Below, one piece after another: positions 43,377 through 51,393 of a stretch of 64,000 nucleotides of DNA. Position numbers and translations under genes: made by a program. The notes below the pieces were generated by a model. The model was not told the DNA's origin. It did no database searches and saw nothing but the letters and a program-made list of their open reading frames with translations. This stretch comes from Oscillospiraceae bacterium (GTDB lineage Bacteria; Bacillota; Clostridia; Oscillospirales; Oscillospiraceae). Position 1 is the stretch's first letter. Every line of letters starts with the position of its first letter. The stretch spans positions 1 through 64,000 of the forward strand of contig JAGBIE010000026.1 in assembly GCA_017935145.1 (NCBI GenBank), read 5' to 3'.

Positions 43377-44096
43377 ATGGCATTTTTCACAGAGGAAGCC
43401 GTCAAGGCGAATTTGCGTGTCCGTGACGGAAAACGGGTATTTTATATGGCAGAGGGAGACCGCATGACTCCCTCTGCCCGCTCGTGGCTACGCTTGGAGG
43501 GAGTGGAAATCCTCCCCGCGGAACAGGCAAAACCATCGGAATACAAGACTCTTTGGGGAGCGGTTTTGCAGGAAAAGCCAGAATATATGACCCATCTGCA
43601 GGAAAATATTTTGGTGGAAAAGGACCATCCCCGTATCCGTTTCCGTGGCATGGTAGACAGTTTGGAAGCGGAGATTCTTTGGGGCATTCATACTGCCAAA
43701 AGTGAGGCGGAAACGGAGACAGAAAGCGCATTGCGAGAAGTGCTTTCTGTGGTGCGGACACTGATTCCTTGCGATGTCATGGGAAAAGAAGCCTCACCCA
43801 TCCGTCTAGGTGGGCTCAGCGAAGAAGAACTTCGAAAGCACAGCCATTTTCCGCAAAAATACTACGCTCAGCCCCACTTTATGCCCACTGGGGATGAGGG
43901 GGCAACGCTTCTTGCCCTCAACAAAATCCGCACGGTGGTACGGCAGACGGAAACCATGGCGTTTCGCGCTTTTTATGGGGAGCATACCGCAGGACGGGAG
44001 GACATTCTCAAGACATTGAACCGACTTTCCTCCTACATTTGGATTCTCATGATTCGATTAAAGGCAAAGGAGGCGGGGCATGGAAGAGAGGGCTGA
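43377..44096 (+). CDS. eutT: cobalamin adenosyltransferase EutT-like
   Basis: Makes adenosylcobalamin, the cofactor of EutBC, from cobalamin and ATP. 239 residues. The N-terminal FFTEEAVKANLRV and the segment MTHLQENILVEKDHPRIRF plus RGMVDSLEAEIL match EutT. The cysteine-rich metal motif (HX11CCX2C) of the enteric enzyme is not present; the spot is shortened. A cobalamin adenosyltransferase four-helix bundle is compatible with the rest. Stop overlaps pduL by 17 bases. Confidence 0.85.
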   Translation: MAFFTEEAVKANLRVRDGKRVFYMAEGDRMTPSARSWLRLEGVEILPAEQAKPSEYKTLWGAVLQEKPEYMTHLQENILVEKDHPRIRFRGMVDSLEAEILWGIHTAKSEAETETESALREVLSVVRTLIPCDVMGKEASPIRLGGLSEEELRKHSHFPQKYYAQPHFMPTGDEGATLLALNKIRTVVRQTETMAFRAFYGEHTAGREDILKTLNRLSSYIWILMIRLKAKEAGHGREG

Positions 44097-44682
44097 AAAG
44101 ATTGTAGAATTTTTGGAGCAACGGCTTCTTGTGGAGATGGAGGCATCGGGACGGCATGTGCATCTCTCCAAAGAGGATGCCCTCACTTTATTCGGTCACA
44201 ATTTGACGGAAAAAGGCCCCCTTTCTCAACCGGGGCAATTTGTGGCACAGGAACGGGTGGTGCTCAAGGGGGCAAAGGGAACTTTGGAACGGGTGGCAGT
44301 GTTAGGCCCTTGTCGCAAGGAAAGTCAGGTGGAAATCTCCCTGACCGATGGTGTCACCTTGGGCATTGACGCGCCCATCCGTCTATCGGGAAACACCAAA
44401 GGCGCACCCCAGTGCAAGGTGTTGGGGGAAAAAGGCAGTATTTCCGCGCCTACTATTGTGGCGCAAAATCACTTGCATCTGACCCCCGAAAATGCCAAAC
44501 TCTACGGGGTCAAAGATGGACAACACATCTCCATCCGCACCCTTACCCGCCGTCCTGTTCGTTTTGACCATGTGGTGGTGCGAGTCCATGAATCCTTTGC
44601 GCCACGGGTGCATTTGGACTATGACGAAGCCAATGCCTGCGGATTTAAGAAGGGGGATTTGGGGATGATGATCCGTGAATGA
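44080..44682 (+). CDS. pduL: phosphate propanoyl/acetyltransferase PduL
   Basis: Converts acetyl-CoA and phosphate to acetyl phosphate and recycles CoA inside the compartment. 200 residues with two beta-barrel halves. Zinc ligands are in SGRHVHLSKED, AQNHLHLTPEN and VVVRVHESF. The first ~17 residues (EERAEKIVEFLEQRLL) form an amphipathic helix before the barrel, a candidate encapsulation peptide. It replaces EutD in this operon; acetate kinase at 20 kb would complete the route to ATP. Confidence 0.93.
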   Translation: MEERAEKIVEFLEQRLLVEMEASGRHVHLSKEDALTLFGHNLTEKGPLSQPGQFVAQERVVLKGAKGTLERVAVLGPCRKESQVEISLTDGVTLGIDAPIRLSGNTKGAPQCKVLGEKGSISAPTIVAQNHLHLTPENAKLYGVKDGQHISIRTLTRRPVRFDHVVVRVHESFAPRVHLDYDEANACGFKKGDLGMMIRE

Positions 44683-45145
44683 AGAACTCATCTCCCGTGT
44701 GGCAGATGCGGTATGGGAGAAATTAAGCCACACCTCTCCCTCTCTCCCCCGCGCCCTTTGCGTGGGCACTGTACCGAAAGATGCGCCCTTTCTTCCTGTT
44801 GAGGAAGCACCTTTTGATTTTGTGGTGATTTGTTCTCTATCCCCTCAGGAACTGTTGCAGATGCCCTGCGATGCTGTGTGTCGAGCTCTTCTCATGGGCA
44901 AGCCTGTGTATCTCATGGAGGAGGGCTTAGAATATCGGAAGTATCCTACCACCACGGCGCGGGCTTTGCGGGGACTTCTCATGGGCAAGGAACGGCAGTT
45001 GTGGGAACTGGGCGTGAAGAAATGGGGCGGTGGAGGGAAAAAACTCATCACCGCCAAGGATGTGTTGTCCCTTTCCCGTGAGAATCTGCCCAAGGATGCC
45101 ATCCTCACCCCCTTGGCACGGGATTTATGGGAGGGAAAAGGATGA
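44675..45145 (+). CDS. eut operon-associated protein of unknown function
   Basis: 156 residues, located between pduL and eutN, where Firmicutes eut operons usually carry a protein annotated only as ethanolamine utilization protein (I recall a TIGR02536-type family). Visible features: helical N-terminus (EELISRVADAVWEKL), a Rossmann-like strand FDFVVICSLSPQEL, and the conserved-looking LLMGKPVYLMEEGLEYR and KLITAKDVLSL. Coupled on both sides. A role in assembly or cofactor handling is only a guess. Confidence 0.75.
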   Translation: MNEELISRVADAVWEKLSHTSPSLPRALCVGTVPKDAPFLPVEEAPFDFVVICSLSPQELLQMPCDAVCRALLMGKPVYLMEEGLEYRKYPTTTARALRGLLMGKERQLWELGVKKWGGGGKKLITAKDVLSLSRENLPKDAILTPLARDLWEGKG

Positions 45146-45384
45146 AAACAGGCACGGTGAAAGGCTCTGTTTGGTCCACCAAAAAGGTGGATGGACTCAT
45201 GGGGCTGACTCTCCTTTCTGTGGAAACGGACACGGGAAAAATTGTGGCGGTAGACCTAGTGGGCGCGGGGAAGGATGACCGTGTGCTTTTGACCTTTGGG
45301 TCGGCGGCGCGGGTAGAAAATCCCCTTTTGCCTGTGGATGCCGCCATTGTGGGAATACTAGATACATTGGAGGCAGAAACATGA
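45142..45384 (+). CDS. eutN: microcompartment vertex protein EutN
   Basis: Pentamer-forming (EutN/CcmL) shell protein that caps the vertices, 80 residues. MKTGTVKGSVWSTKKVDGL, LLSVETDTGKIVAVDLVGAG and AAIVGILD are typical. The ATG at 45142 has GGGAGGG upstream and overlaps the previous stop (ATGA). Confidence 0.94.
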   Translation: MKTGTVKGSVWSTKKVDGLMGLTLLSVETDTGKIVAVDLVGAGKDDRVLLTFGSAARVENPLLPVDAAIVGILDTLEAET

Positions 45385-46460
45385 CTGTCAGCGATGGCAT
45401 TATTTATCTCATGGTCATTTTTATGGCTTTGGGGGCATTGGACCGAATTTTTGGCAACCGATTGGGCTTGGGTCAAGAATTTGAAAACGGCATTTTAGCC
45501 TTGGGCTCTTTGGGTATGGCCATGCTGGGTGTCATTTGTCTTGCGCCTGTCCTTGCCACGATACTCAAGCCTGTGGTGGCGCCCATCTACGGCTTTTTAG
45601 GGGCTGACCCTGCCATGTTTGCAGGCACAATTTTGGCCTGCGATATGGGTGGGGCAAACCTTGCCATGGAACTGAGTCAAAATCCCGATGCCGCCCTTTT
45701 TGGCGGGGTGATTGTGGGGTCTATGTTGGGGCCTACCATTGTGTTCACTGTTCCCGTGGCGCTGGGGATTTTATCCCAGAAAGACCGCAGTTATTTTGCC
45801 AAAGGGGCGCTGTGTGGCATCATCACCATCCCCTTGGGGGCATTTGTGGGCGGTCTGGTGGCAGGATTCCCCGTGGGTATGGTAGCGAGAAACCTTGTGC
45901 CCATCATTCTCATTGCCCTGCTCATCGCCTTGGGTCTGTGGAAAGCGGAACGGGCAATGATTCGGGGTTTTACCCTCTTTGGCAAAGGGGTTACAGCGGT
46001 GATTACCATTGGCCTTGCCGCTGCCATTGTGGAGACCCTCACAGGGCTTACGGTGATTCCGGGACTCAATCCCCTGTCCGATGGCTACGAGACCATCGGC
46101 GCTATTGCCATTGTGCTGGCGGGGGCATTCCCCTTGGTGTACTGCATTACACGGGCTTTCCGCAAGCCTCTTATGAAATTGGGAAAAGTGTTGGGCATTA
46201 ACGATACCGCTGCCGCGGGTCTCATTGCCACCCTTGCCAATTCCATTCCCATGTTTGGCATGGTGAAAGATATGGATGGTCGGGGCAAGGTACTGAACAT
46301 GGCTTTTGCCGTTTCTGCCGCCTTTGTCTTTGGCGACCACTTGGGCTTTACGGCAGGTTTTGCCCCCGAAATGCTGGGGGCTATGATTGCAGGTAAATTG
46401 GTGGCAGGGGTGGCGGCAGTGGCTGTGGCACTACTGTTAACCCGCACCAAAACCAAATAA
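45381..46460 (+). CDS. eutH: ethanolamine permease EutH
   Basis: Inner-membrane ethanolamine transporter of 359 residues with about ten helices. ACDMGGANLAMEL, GVIVGSMLGPTIVFTVPVAL and FGDHLGFTAGFAPEM are conserved. It overlaps eutN as ATGA and ends the operon; a terminator follows. Shorter than the enteric EutH (about 408) but complete at both ends. Confidence 0.94.
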   Translation: MTVSDGIIYLMVIFMALGALDRIFGNRLGLGQEFENGILALGSLGMAMLGVICLAPVLATILKPVVAPIYGFLGADPAMFAGTILACDMGGANLAMELSQNPDAALFGGVIVGSMLGPTIVFTVPVALGILSQKDRSYFAKGALCGIITIPLGAFVGGLVAGFPVGMVARNLVPIILIALLIALGLWKAERAMIRGFTLFGKGVTAVITIGLAAAIVETLTGLTVIPGLNPLSDGYETIGAIAIVLAGAFPLVYCITRAFRKPLMKLGKVLGINDTAAAGLIATLANSIPMFGMVKDMDGRGKVLNMAFAVSAAFVFGDHLGFTAGFAPEMLGAMIAGKLVAGVAAVAVALLLTRTKTK

Positions 46461-46463
46461 AAA

Positions 46464-46497
46464 AATCCGTCTTTTCTTGGGAAAAGGCGGGTTTTTT
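46464..46497 (+). terminator. terminator of the eut operon
   Basis: 13-bp stem (two G-T pairs) from AATCCGTCTTTTC to GAAAAGGCGGGTT with a TTGG loop and TTTTTT tail. Confidence 0.85.
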
Positions 46498-46518
46498 CTA
46501 ATTTCGTCAAATTGTATA

Positions 46519-46554
46519 TGTAGAATCCAATTTCTTTATCGAACTTTTGTAGAA
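46519..46554 (+). repeat. TGTAGAA direct repeats upstream of the HTH-GS gene
   Basis: TGTAGAA at 46519-46525 and again at 46548-46554, 29 bases apart, just before the -35 box at 46562. Possible binding sites for the HTH domain of the downstream protein. Confidence 0.3.
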
Positions 46555-46561
46555 ATTCTCG

Positions 46562-46590
46562 TTGACTTAGTCTTTGCACCATGGTATTCT
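46562..46590 (+). promoter_or_regulatory. SigA promoter of the HTH-glutamine synthetase gene
   Basis: TTGACT (46562-46567), 17 bases, TATTCT (46585-46590). The Shine-Dalgarno GAGGTGAT follows at 46599, so the leader is very short. Confidence 0.75.
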
Positions 46591-46609
46591 TATAGCACGA
46601 GGTGATACC

Positions 46610-48949
46610 ATGGAAATTGCAAAGAAAATTTATCTGCTCCGTACGGAGAAGAATTTGACCCAAAAGGAACTGGCGGATATCGCCGGTGTTTCGGACAAGT
46701 CCATCTCCACATGGGAAAGCGGGATGCGTTCGCCCAAAATCGGTCCATTGCAGAATATCTGCGCCCAGTTTGGGCTGGATTTGGAGCGCTTTATTGATAG
46801 AAACGATGATTACTTTGGTGGCAGTTTAAGTGGGGGGCGGGAATATCATGCGCCCTCTGGGGATGCATTTCCCGATTTCTTTGGCTGTCAGGTGTTTAAC
46901 GAAGATGCCATGGAGCAATATCTCCCTGCCGAGACCCTTTCTGCATGGAAAGAGTGCCTCCACGGGGACAAGCAGTTAACGCGTGAGGTGGCCGACCAAA
47001 TTGCCGATGGCATGAAGGCTTGGGCGCTGGACTTGGGCGCAACCCACTACACCCACTGGTTCCAGCCCATGACGGGCATTACGGCAGAGAAGCACGATAG
47101 TTTCCTCTCCCCTGCCCCCGGTGGTCGCGCCATGACGGAATTTTCCGGCAAGAACCTCATCCGCGGTGAATCTGATGCCTCTTCTTTCCCCTCCGGTGGT
47201 CTGCGTGCCACCTTTGAAGCCCGTGGCTACACCGCATGGGACCCCACCTCTTTTGCTTTTATTAAGGGTGGCACACTGTGCATTCCCACCATCTTCTGTT
47301 CCTATTCCGGCGATGCCTTGGATATGAAAACACCTCTTCTGCGTTCCATGGCTTGCGTCAGCCGTGAGGCGGTGCGCATTTTGCGTCTGTTTGGGGATAC
47401 AGAGACCCAAAAGGTCATTCCGCAGGCAGGTCCTGAACAGGAATATTTCCTCATGGACAAGTATCTTTTGGAACAGCGGGAGGACTTAAAACTCTGCGGG
47501 CGCAGTCTCTTTGGGGCAAAGCCCCCCAAGGGGCAGGAACTGGATGACCACTACTACGGCGCCATCCGTCCCCGTGTTGCCGCCTTTATGCAGGATTTGG
47601 ACGAAGAACTGTGGCGCTTGGGTATCTACTCCAAGACCAAGCACAACGAGGTTGCCCCCTCTCAGCACGAGATGGCACCTGTCTACACCGATGTAAACAC
47701 CGCTTGCGACCACAATCAGTTGACCATGGAAATCATGAAGCGAGTGGCCGACCGTCACGATTTGGTGTGTCTGCTGCACGAAAAACCCTTTGCAGGCGTC
47801 AATGGTTCGGGCAAGCACAACAACTGGTCCCTTGCCACCGATGGCGGAGAAAATCTCCTTGCCCCCGGCAAGACCCCCAGTAAAAATGCCCGTTTCCTGC
47901 TGTTCTTGGCGGCATTTGTCAAGGGTGTGGATGATTATCAGGAACTGCTCCGTTCCACCGTTGCCACTGCAGGTAATGACCACCGTTTGGGCGCGCAGGA
48001 AGCGCCTCCCGCCATTGTTTCCATCTTCCTTGGGGAAGAGTTGGAGGCCATTTTGGACTCCATCGTGGGCGGCACGGACTATGTGGAACGGAAGAATCAG
48101 ACCCTGCGTATCGGCGTGGATGTTCTGCCCCCCATCCCTCAGGACACCACCGACAGAAACCGCACCTCGCCCTTGGCTTTTACAGGCAACAAGTTTGAAC
48201 TGCGTATGCTGGGCTCCAGCCAGTCCATCGCTGACCCCAATGTGGTGCTCAACACCATGATGGCGGAGGAACTTTCCCAGTTTGCCGAAGTTCTGGAAAA
48301 GGCAGAGGATTTTGAAACTGCGCTCAACGAACTTCTGCGGGATACTTTCTCCAAACATCGGCGGATTTTATTCAGCGGCAACAGTTACGATGATGCTTGG
48401 ACAGCCGAGGCGGAAAAGCGCGGTCTTGCCAATCTGCGCACCACGCCTGAGGCATTGCCCGCCTTTGTGCTGGAGAAAAATATCGATCTGCTCACCCGTC
48501 ACGGGGTGTTCACCCACAGCGAGATGATGGCGCGCCATCAGATTCACATGCAGAACTACTGCAAGGTCATTCGCATTGAGGCCAAAGTGCTCATCGATAT
48601 GGTACAGCACCACATTTTGGCGGCGGCATCCCGCTATTGTGCGGAACTCTGCACTGCCATCGGGGCGAAAAAGGCCGCTGTCGCGGGCATCTCCTGCCGT
48701 GTGGAGGAAAGTTTGGCTACCTCCATTAGTTTCCTTACGGAACAACTTTTGGATCGCACTGCGGAACTGAAAACAGCCGTTTCCACCATTGATAAGCGCC
48801 TTCCTCGGGAAGAAAAAATGCGTTACTACCATGACGAGGTGTTCACCCGCATGGCACTGGTGCGGGAGACCATTGACCATTTGGAGACCTTGGTCACCAG
48901 CGAACATTGGCCCTTCCCCACTTATTACGATTTGCTCTTCTCCGTGTAA
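46610..48949 (+). CDS. type III glutamine synthetase with N-terminal XRE HTH domain
   Basis: 779 residues. Residues 1-60 form an XRE/Cro-type helix-turn-helix (LTQKELADIAGVSDKSISTW, then ESGMRSPKIGPLQNIC). After a ~15-residue Gly/Ser linker the glutamine synthetase III domain (about 80-779, normal length near 700) begins at FFGCQVFNEDAM, with THWFQPMTGITAEKHDSF, SGGLRATFEARGYTAWD, GPEQEYFLMD and GVNGSGKHNNWS. It makes glutamine from glutamate, ammonia and ATP. The frame is continuous and the ATG has GAGGTGAT. The fusion suggests a synthetase that binds DNA, perhaps its own promoter. It follows the eut operon, a source of ammonia. Confidence 0.93.
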   Translation: MEIAKKIYLLRTEKNLTQKELADIAGVSDKSISTWESGMRSPKIGPLQNICAQFGLDLERFIDRNDDYFGGSLSGGREYHAPSGDAFPDFFGCQVFNEDAMEQYLPAETLSAWKECLHGDKQLTREVADQIADGMKAWALDLGATHYTHWFQPMTGITAEKHDSFLSPAPGGRAMTEFSGKNLIRGESDASSFPSGGLRATFEARGYTAWDPTSFAFIKGGTLCIPTIFCSYSGDALDMKTPLLRSMACVSREAVRILRLFGDTETQKVIPQAGPEQEYFLMDKYLLEQREDLKLCGRSLFGAKPPKGQELDDHYYGAIRPRVAAFMQDLDEELWRLGIYSKTKHNEVAPSQHEMAPVYTDVNTACDHNQLTMEIMKRVADRHDLVCLLHEKPFAGVNGSGKHNNWSLATDGGENLLAPGKTPSKNARFLLFLAAFVKGVDDYQELLRSTVATAGNDHRLGAQEAPPAIVSIFLGEELEAILDSIVGGTDYVERKNQTLRIGVDVLPPIPQDTTDRNRTSPLAFTGNKFELRMLGSSQSIADPNVVLNTMMAEELSQFAEVLEKAEDFETALNELLRDTFSKHRRILFSGNSYDDAWTAEAEKRGLANLRTTPEALPAFVLEKNIDLLTRHGVFTHSEMMARHQIHMQNYCKVIRIEAKVLIDMVQHHILAAASRYCAELCTAIGAKKAAVAGISCRVEESLATSISFLTEQLLDRTAELKTAVSTIDKRLPREEKMRYYHDEVFTRMALVRETIDHLETLVTSEHWPFPTYYDLLFSV

Positions 48950-48963
48950 AAAGCATGAAAAAA

Positions 48964-48991
48964 GCACCACCCAAGCGGGTGGTGCTTTTTT
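48964..48991. terminator. bidirectional intrinsic terminator
   Basis: Stem GCACCACCC / GGGTGGTGC, AAGC loop, TTTTTT tail; AAAAAA on the other flank. Confidence 0.9.
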
Positions 48992-48997
48992 GCTACA

Positions 48998-49399
48998 TTA
49001 TTTTCTTAGATTCACGGTGCGGGTAGATACTTCCGTGTGGCCACAACGGCGACATTTTGCCGTTTCTTTGTAGGTTTTGCAGGTGGCGCTGGTGGTGACA
49101 TTTCCGCTTTGGTAGGACTTATCATAGGCGTTCCATGCGTTGAGGTTTTCGCGAATCTCCACATCTTCTTCTCCAAGGGCTTCCCGGGAGATGATTTTCA
49201 TGCAAAAACCTTTCTTGCAGGCGGGACAGCGGGTGGAAATGTATTTCCACAGAAGGGATACCACCACTGCCACGGCGACCAGTATGCCCACCACTTCAAT
49301 CATGCCTTTGAGCACCGCAAGAATGGCGCCCATGCCCAAAAGCACCAGCAAAATCATGGTCAGGTAGCGGAAAACGGACAAGTGGTTACTGTTTTTCAT
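48998..49399 (-). CDS. membrane protein with zinc-ribbon-like tail
   Basis: 133 residues. Two hydrophobic helices near the N-terminus (about 10-50, LTMILLVLLGMGAILAVLKG then VVGILVAVAVVVSLLW), then a cytoplasmic or external domain with CPAC, a third cysteine (GFC) and CRRCG. Start uncertain: ATG 49399 (11 bases from GGAGG) or ATG 49408 (2 bases). It is convergent with the glutamine synthetase and directly downstream of the protease lipoprotein. Function unknown. Confidence 0.55.
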   Translation of the reverse strand: MKNSNHLSVFRYLTMILLVLLGMGAILAVLKGMIEVVGILVAVAVVVSLLWKYISTRCPACKKGFCMKIISREALGEEDVEIRENLNAWNAYDKSYQSGNVTTSATCKTYKETAKCRRCGHTEVSTRTVNLRK

Positions 49400-49435
49400 A
49401 TCTGTCATTTCCTCCTTTGCCAAAAGTCTTTCCAA

Positions 49436-50938
49436 TTACAACTGGGTGAAGCCCAAATCTGCGATGGTGTAGGGCATGTCATTTTCCACCATGGTAATGT
49501 CCAACCATCTTACGGTGTAAATAAGACAATTGCGGTACATTTCCACAAGGAGCATTTGTTCATACAAAGTGCCCCCTTCTGTATAGTCATAATCCAACGG
49601 AGAAGTTTCTGAAAATGCGCCTGCATCCAAACCGCCAAAGGTTTCGTTGGATATACCAGAGGTATTTTCATAGTTGGCATAATAGTAATAGTCATTGGGA
49701 AGCCCGTCAAAGTCGATGGAAACGTACATTTCGCTACCATTTTCGAACACGACCAGCAAATCCACAAACACGCACTTACTCTCGTAATCGTAACCTAAAC
49801 CGAAGGAGTAAATATCGCCATCATCGAAGAGTTCTTCATCGTAACGAATATAGTCGGAATCGGTATAGTTGGCATTTTGCGTAACCCAGTTTTTCAGATA
49901 TTGGCGAGGCGCTAAAAGGCTACTATCGTGGTACTCTGAAATAGGAACTGCCTTGCCAAAGGTCAAGTTCTCCAGTTCCTTGATAAACACGGCAAAGTTG
50001 AGATTTTGGGAGTCCGCAATGCCCCAAGTGTTGACACCCACCACCTCGCCATAGGCATTCACCAAAGGACCGCCCGAGTTGCCATTGGTGATAGAGGCAT
50101 CGTGCTGAATATGGCTGACACCATCCACTTGGCGGTCAAAGTAGGTGATAATACCTTGCGAAAATGTGTTGGTCATGCCACGAGATGAGCCGATAGCATA
50201 GACTGTGCTACCCACATCCATGGGTTCATAACACAATTTGGCATGGGGCAGATTGCTCCCATCAATACTCAGCACTGCCAAGTCGATACGGGAATCTGTG
50301 GCAAGCACGTTCTCAATTTCATAGGTTTGGCTGTTGATGGTAATTTGGGCAGAATATGCGCCATCAATCACATGGTAGTTGGTAATCACTTTCCCATCGG
50401 CAGTGTAAACAAAACCAGTGCCAACGCCCAAAGTATTGCCTTTTCGATCAAAAACAATGATTTCACCCACATATTGAAGCGCCTGCTTGTTAATTTCCGT
50501 GGCAGGATAGGGCTCCATATCATATTCTTGGGTGATAAAGGCATCACACTGGGCGCAAGTGATTTTCTTCGTGCCCTTTTGTGAGCAGGTGGCGGGAGTC
50601 AATATGGATTCTACGGTATATGTATGATTTGCCTTGGCAGTAGGTGTGCCAGCGGTAAAAATCTTACCGCACATGGGGCAGTAGGTGCCACCTGTGCTAC
50701 CCTCTTTGCTACATGTGGCGGGAACATCGGGCATAGGGGCGGTGGTGTGCTCCACCATATCCAACGAGCGAGTTTGCTCTTCCCCACATTTATCACAAAA
50801 ACGAATTTCCATGCCACGATGCTCACAAGTGGGTGTTACATCCACTTGCCATTCGCCCCAAGTGTGTTTGTGTCCGCAGGCAGAGAGGCACAGCGCAATG
50901 GCAAAAATCAGCAAAAGCGCAATACAATTCTTCTTCAT
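49436..50938 (-). CDS. trypsin-like serine protease lipoprotein
   Basis: 500 residues. Signal peptide with lipobox LSA-C (cysteine 21). Residues 23-140 contain three CxxC-type modules (C48/C51, C87/C90, C128/C131) separated by HTT/HTY segments, common in gut Clostridia surface proteins. The S1C trypsin-like domain (about 150-340) has the triad H189 (NYHVIDG), D219 (SRIDLAVL) and S288 (TNGNSGGPL), so it should be active. The last ~150 residues form an acidic, Tyr-rich domain without a clear match, not a PDZ domain. Located outside the cell, anchored in the membrane. Divergent from the XRE gene with shared operators. Confidence 0.85.
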   Translation of the reverse strand: MKKNCIALLLIFAIALCLSACGHKHTWGEWQVDVTPTCEHRGMEIRFCDKCGEEQTRSLDMVEHTTAPMPDVPATCSKEGSTGGTYCPMCGKIFTAGTPTAKANHTYTVESILTPATCSQKGTKKITCAQCDAFITQEYDMEPYPATEINKQALQYVGEIIVFDRKGNTLGVGTGFVYTADGKVITNYHVIDGAYSAQITINSQTYEIENVLATDSRIDLAVLSIDGSNLPHAKLCYEPMDVGSTVYAIGSSRGMTNTFSQGIITYFDRQVDGVSHIQHDASITNGNSGGPLVNAYGEVVGVNTWGIADSQNLNFAVFIKELENLTFGKAVPISEYHDSSLLAPRQYLKNWVTQNANYTDSDYIRYDEELFDDGDIYSFGLGYDYESKCVFVDLLVVFENGSEMYVSIDFDGLPNDYYYYANYENTSGISNETFGGLDAGAFSETSPLDYDYTEGGTLYEQMLLVEMYRNCLIYTVRWLDITMVENDMPYTIADLGFTQL

Positions 50939-50968
50939 GGAGTCGCCCCCTTACATATGATTAGTTAT

Positions 50969-50997
50969 ATTATACGGCTTTTCGTGGCATTTTTCAA
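50969..50997 (-). promoter_or_regulatory. proximal promoter of the protease gene
   Basis: On the minus strand TTGAAA (50997-50992), 17 bases, TATAAT (50974-50969). The leader would be about 25 bases. Confidence 0.75.
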
Positions 50998-51050
50998 CAA
51001 ATATCGAAGGCTCTCCCCTCTCCTCGTTTTGAAACTCCCCTTTATATGGG

Positions 51051-51079
51051 ATTGTAGACATTTTTCGTCTAAATGTCAA
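51051..51079 (-). promoter_or_regulatory. distal promoter of the protease gene, inside the operator region
   Basis: On the minus strand TTGACA (51079-51074), 17 bases, TACAAT (51056-51051). Its spacer contains the first TAGAC-N7-GTCTA operator. Confidence 0.6.
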
Positions 51080-51096
51080 TAGACTTTTTCTGTCTA
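51055..51096. promoter_or_regulatory. twin XRE operator sites
   Basis: Two perfect inverted repeats TAGAC-N7-GTCTA at 51055-51071 and 51080-51096, centres 25 bases apart. The second extends to ATAGAC / GTCTAT and overlaps a TATACT (51095-51100) that could be the -10 of the XRE gene. Confidence 0.7.
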
Positions 51097-51128
51097 TACT
51101 AAGATAAGTTGGGGTGAGGAAATTGACA

Positions 51129-51338
51129 TTGACATTTGGCGAAAAGATTCGAAATTTGCGAGAAGATGCGGATTTGACGCAAAAACAGTTGGGCGATGCC
51201 GTGCAGATGTCTCAGCGCAAAGTCTCTTACATCGAGTGCGGGCGACACGAGCCCGACATGGCGGATATTGTGGCGCTTTGCAAGTTTTTTGCCGTTTCGG
51301 CTGACTATCTTTTGGGTTTAAGCAACAAGAAAAAATAA
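51129..51338 (+). CDS. XRE family transcriptional regulator
   Basis: Small DNA-binding protein of about 69 residues made of a single Cro/C1-type HTH: FGEKIRNLREDADLTQKQLG, then QRKVSYIECGRHEPDM and a closing FFAVSADYLLGLSNKKK. TTG at 51129 is preferred because GAGG (51116-51119) is 9 bases upstream; GTG 51114 lies within that signal. Likely autoregulated and a repressor of the divergent protease gene through the twin operators. Confidence 0.85.
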   Translation: MTFGEKIRNLREDADLTQKQLGDAVQMSQRKVSYIECGRHEPDMADIVALCKFFAVSADYLLGLSNKKK

Positions 51339-51340
51339 CG

Positions 51341-51374
51341 AAAAAAGCACCACCCGTGAGGGTGGTGCTTTTTT
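51341..51374. terminator. bidirectional intrinsic terminator
   Basis: Stem GCACCACCC / GGGTGGTGC at 51347-51368 with GTGA loop and T-runs on both strands, between the convergent XRE and SLH genes. Confidence 0.9.
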
Positions 51375-51393
51375 GCGTTTTACTTGTTTTGCA

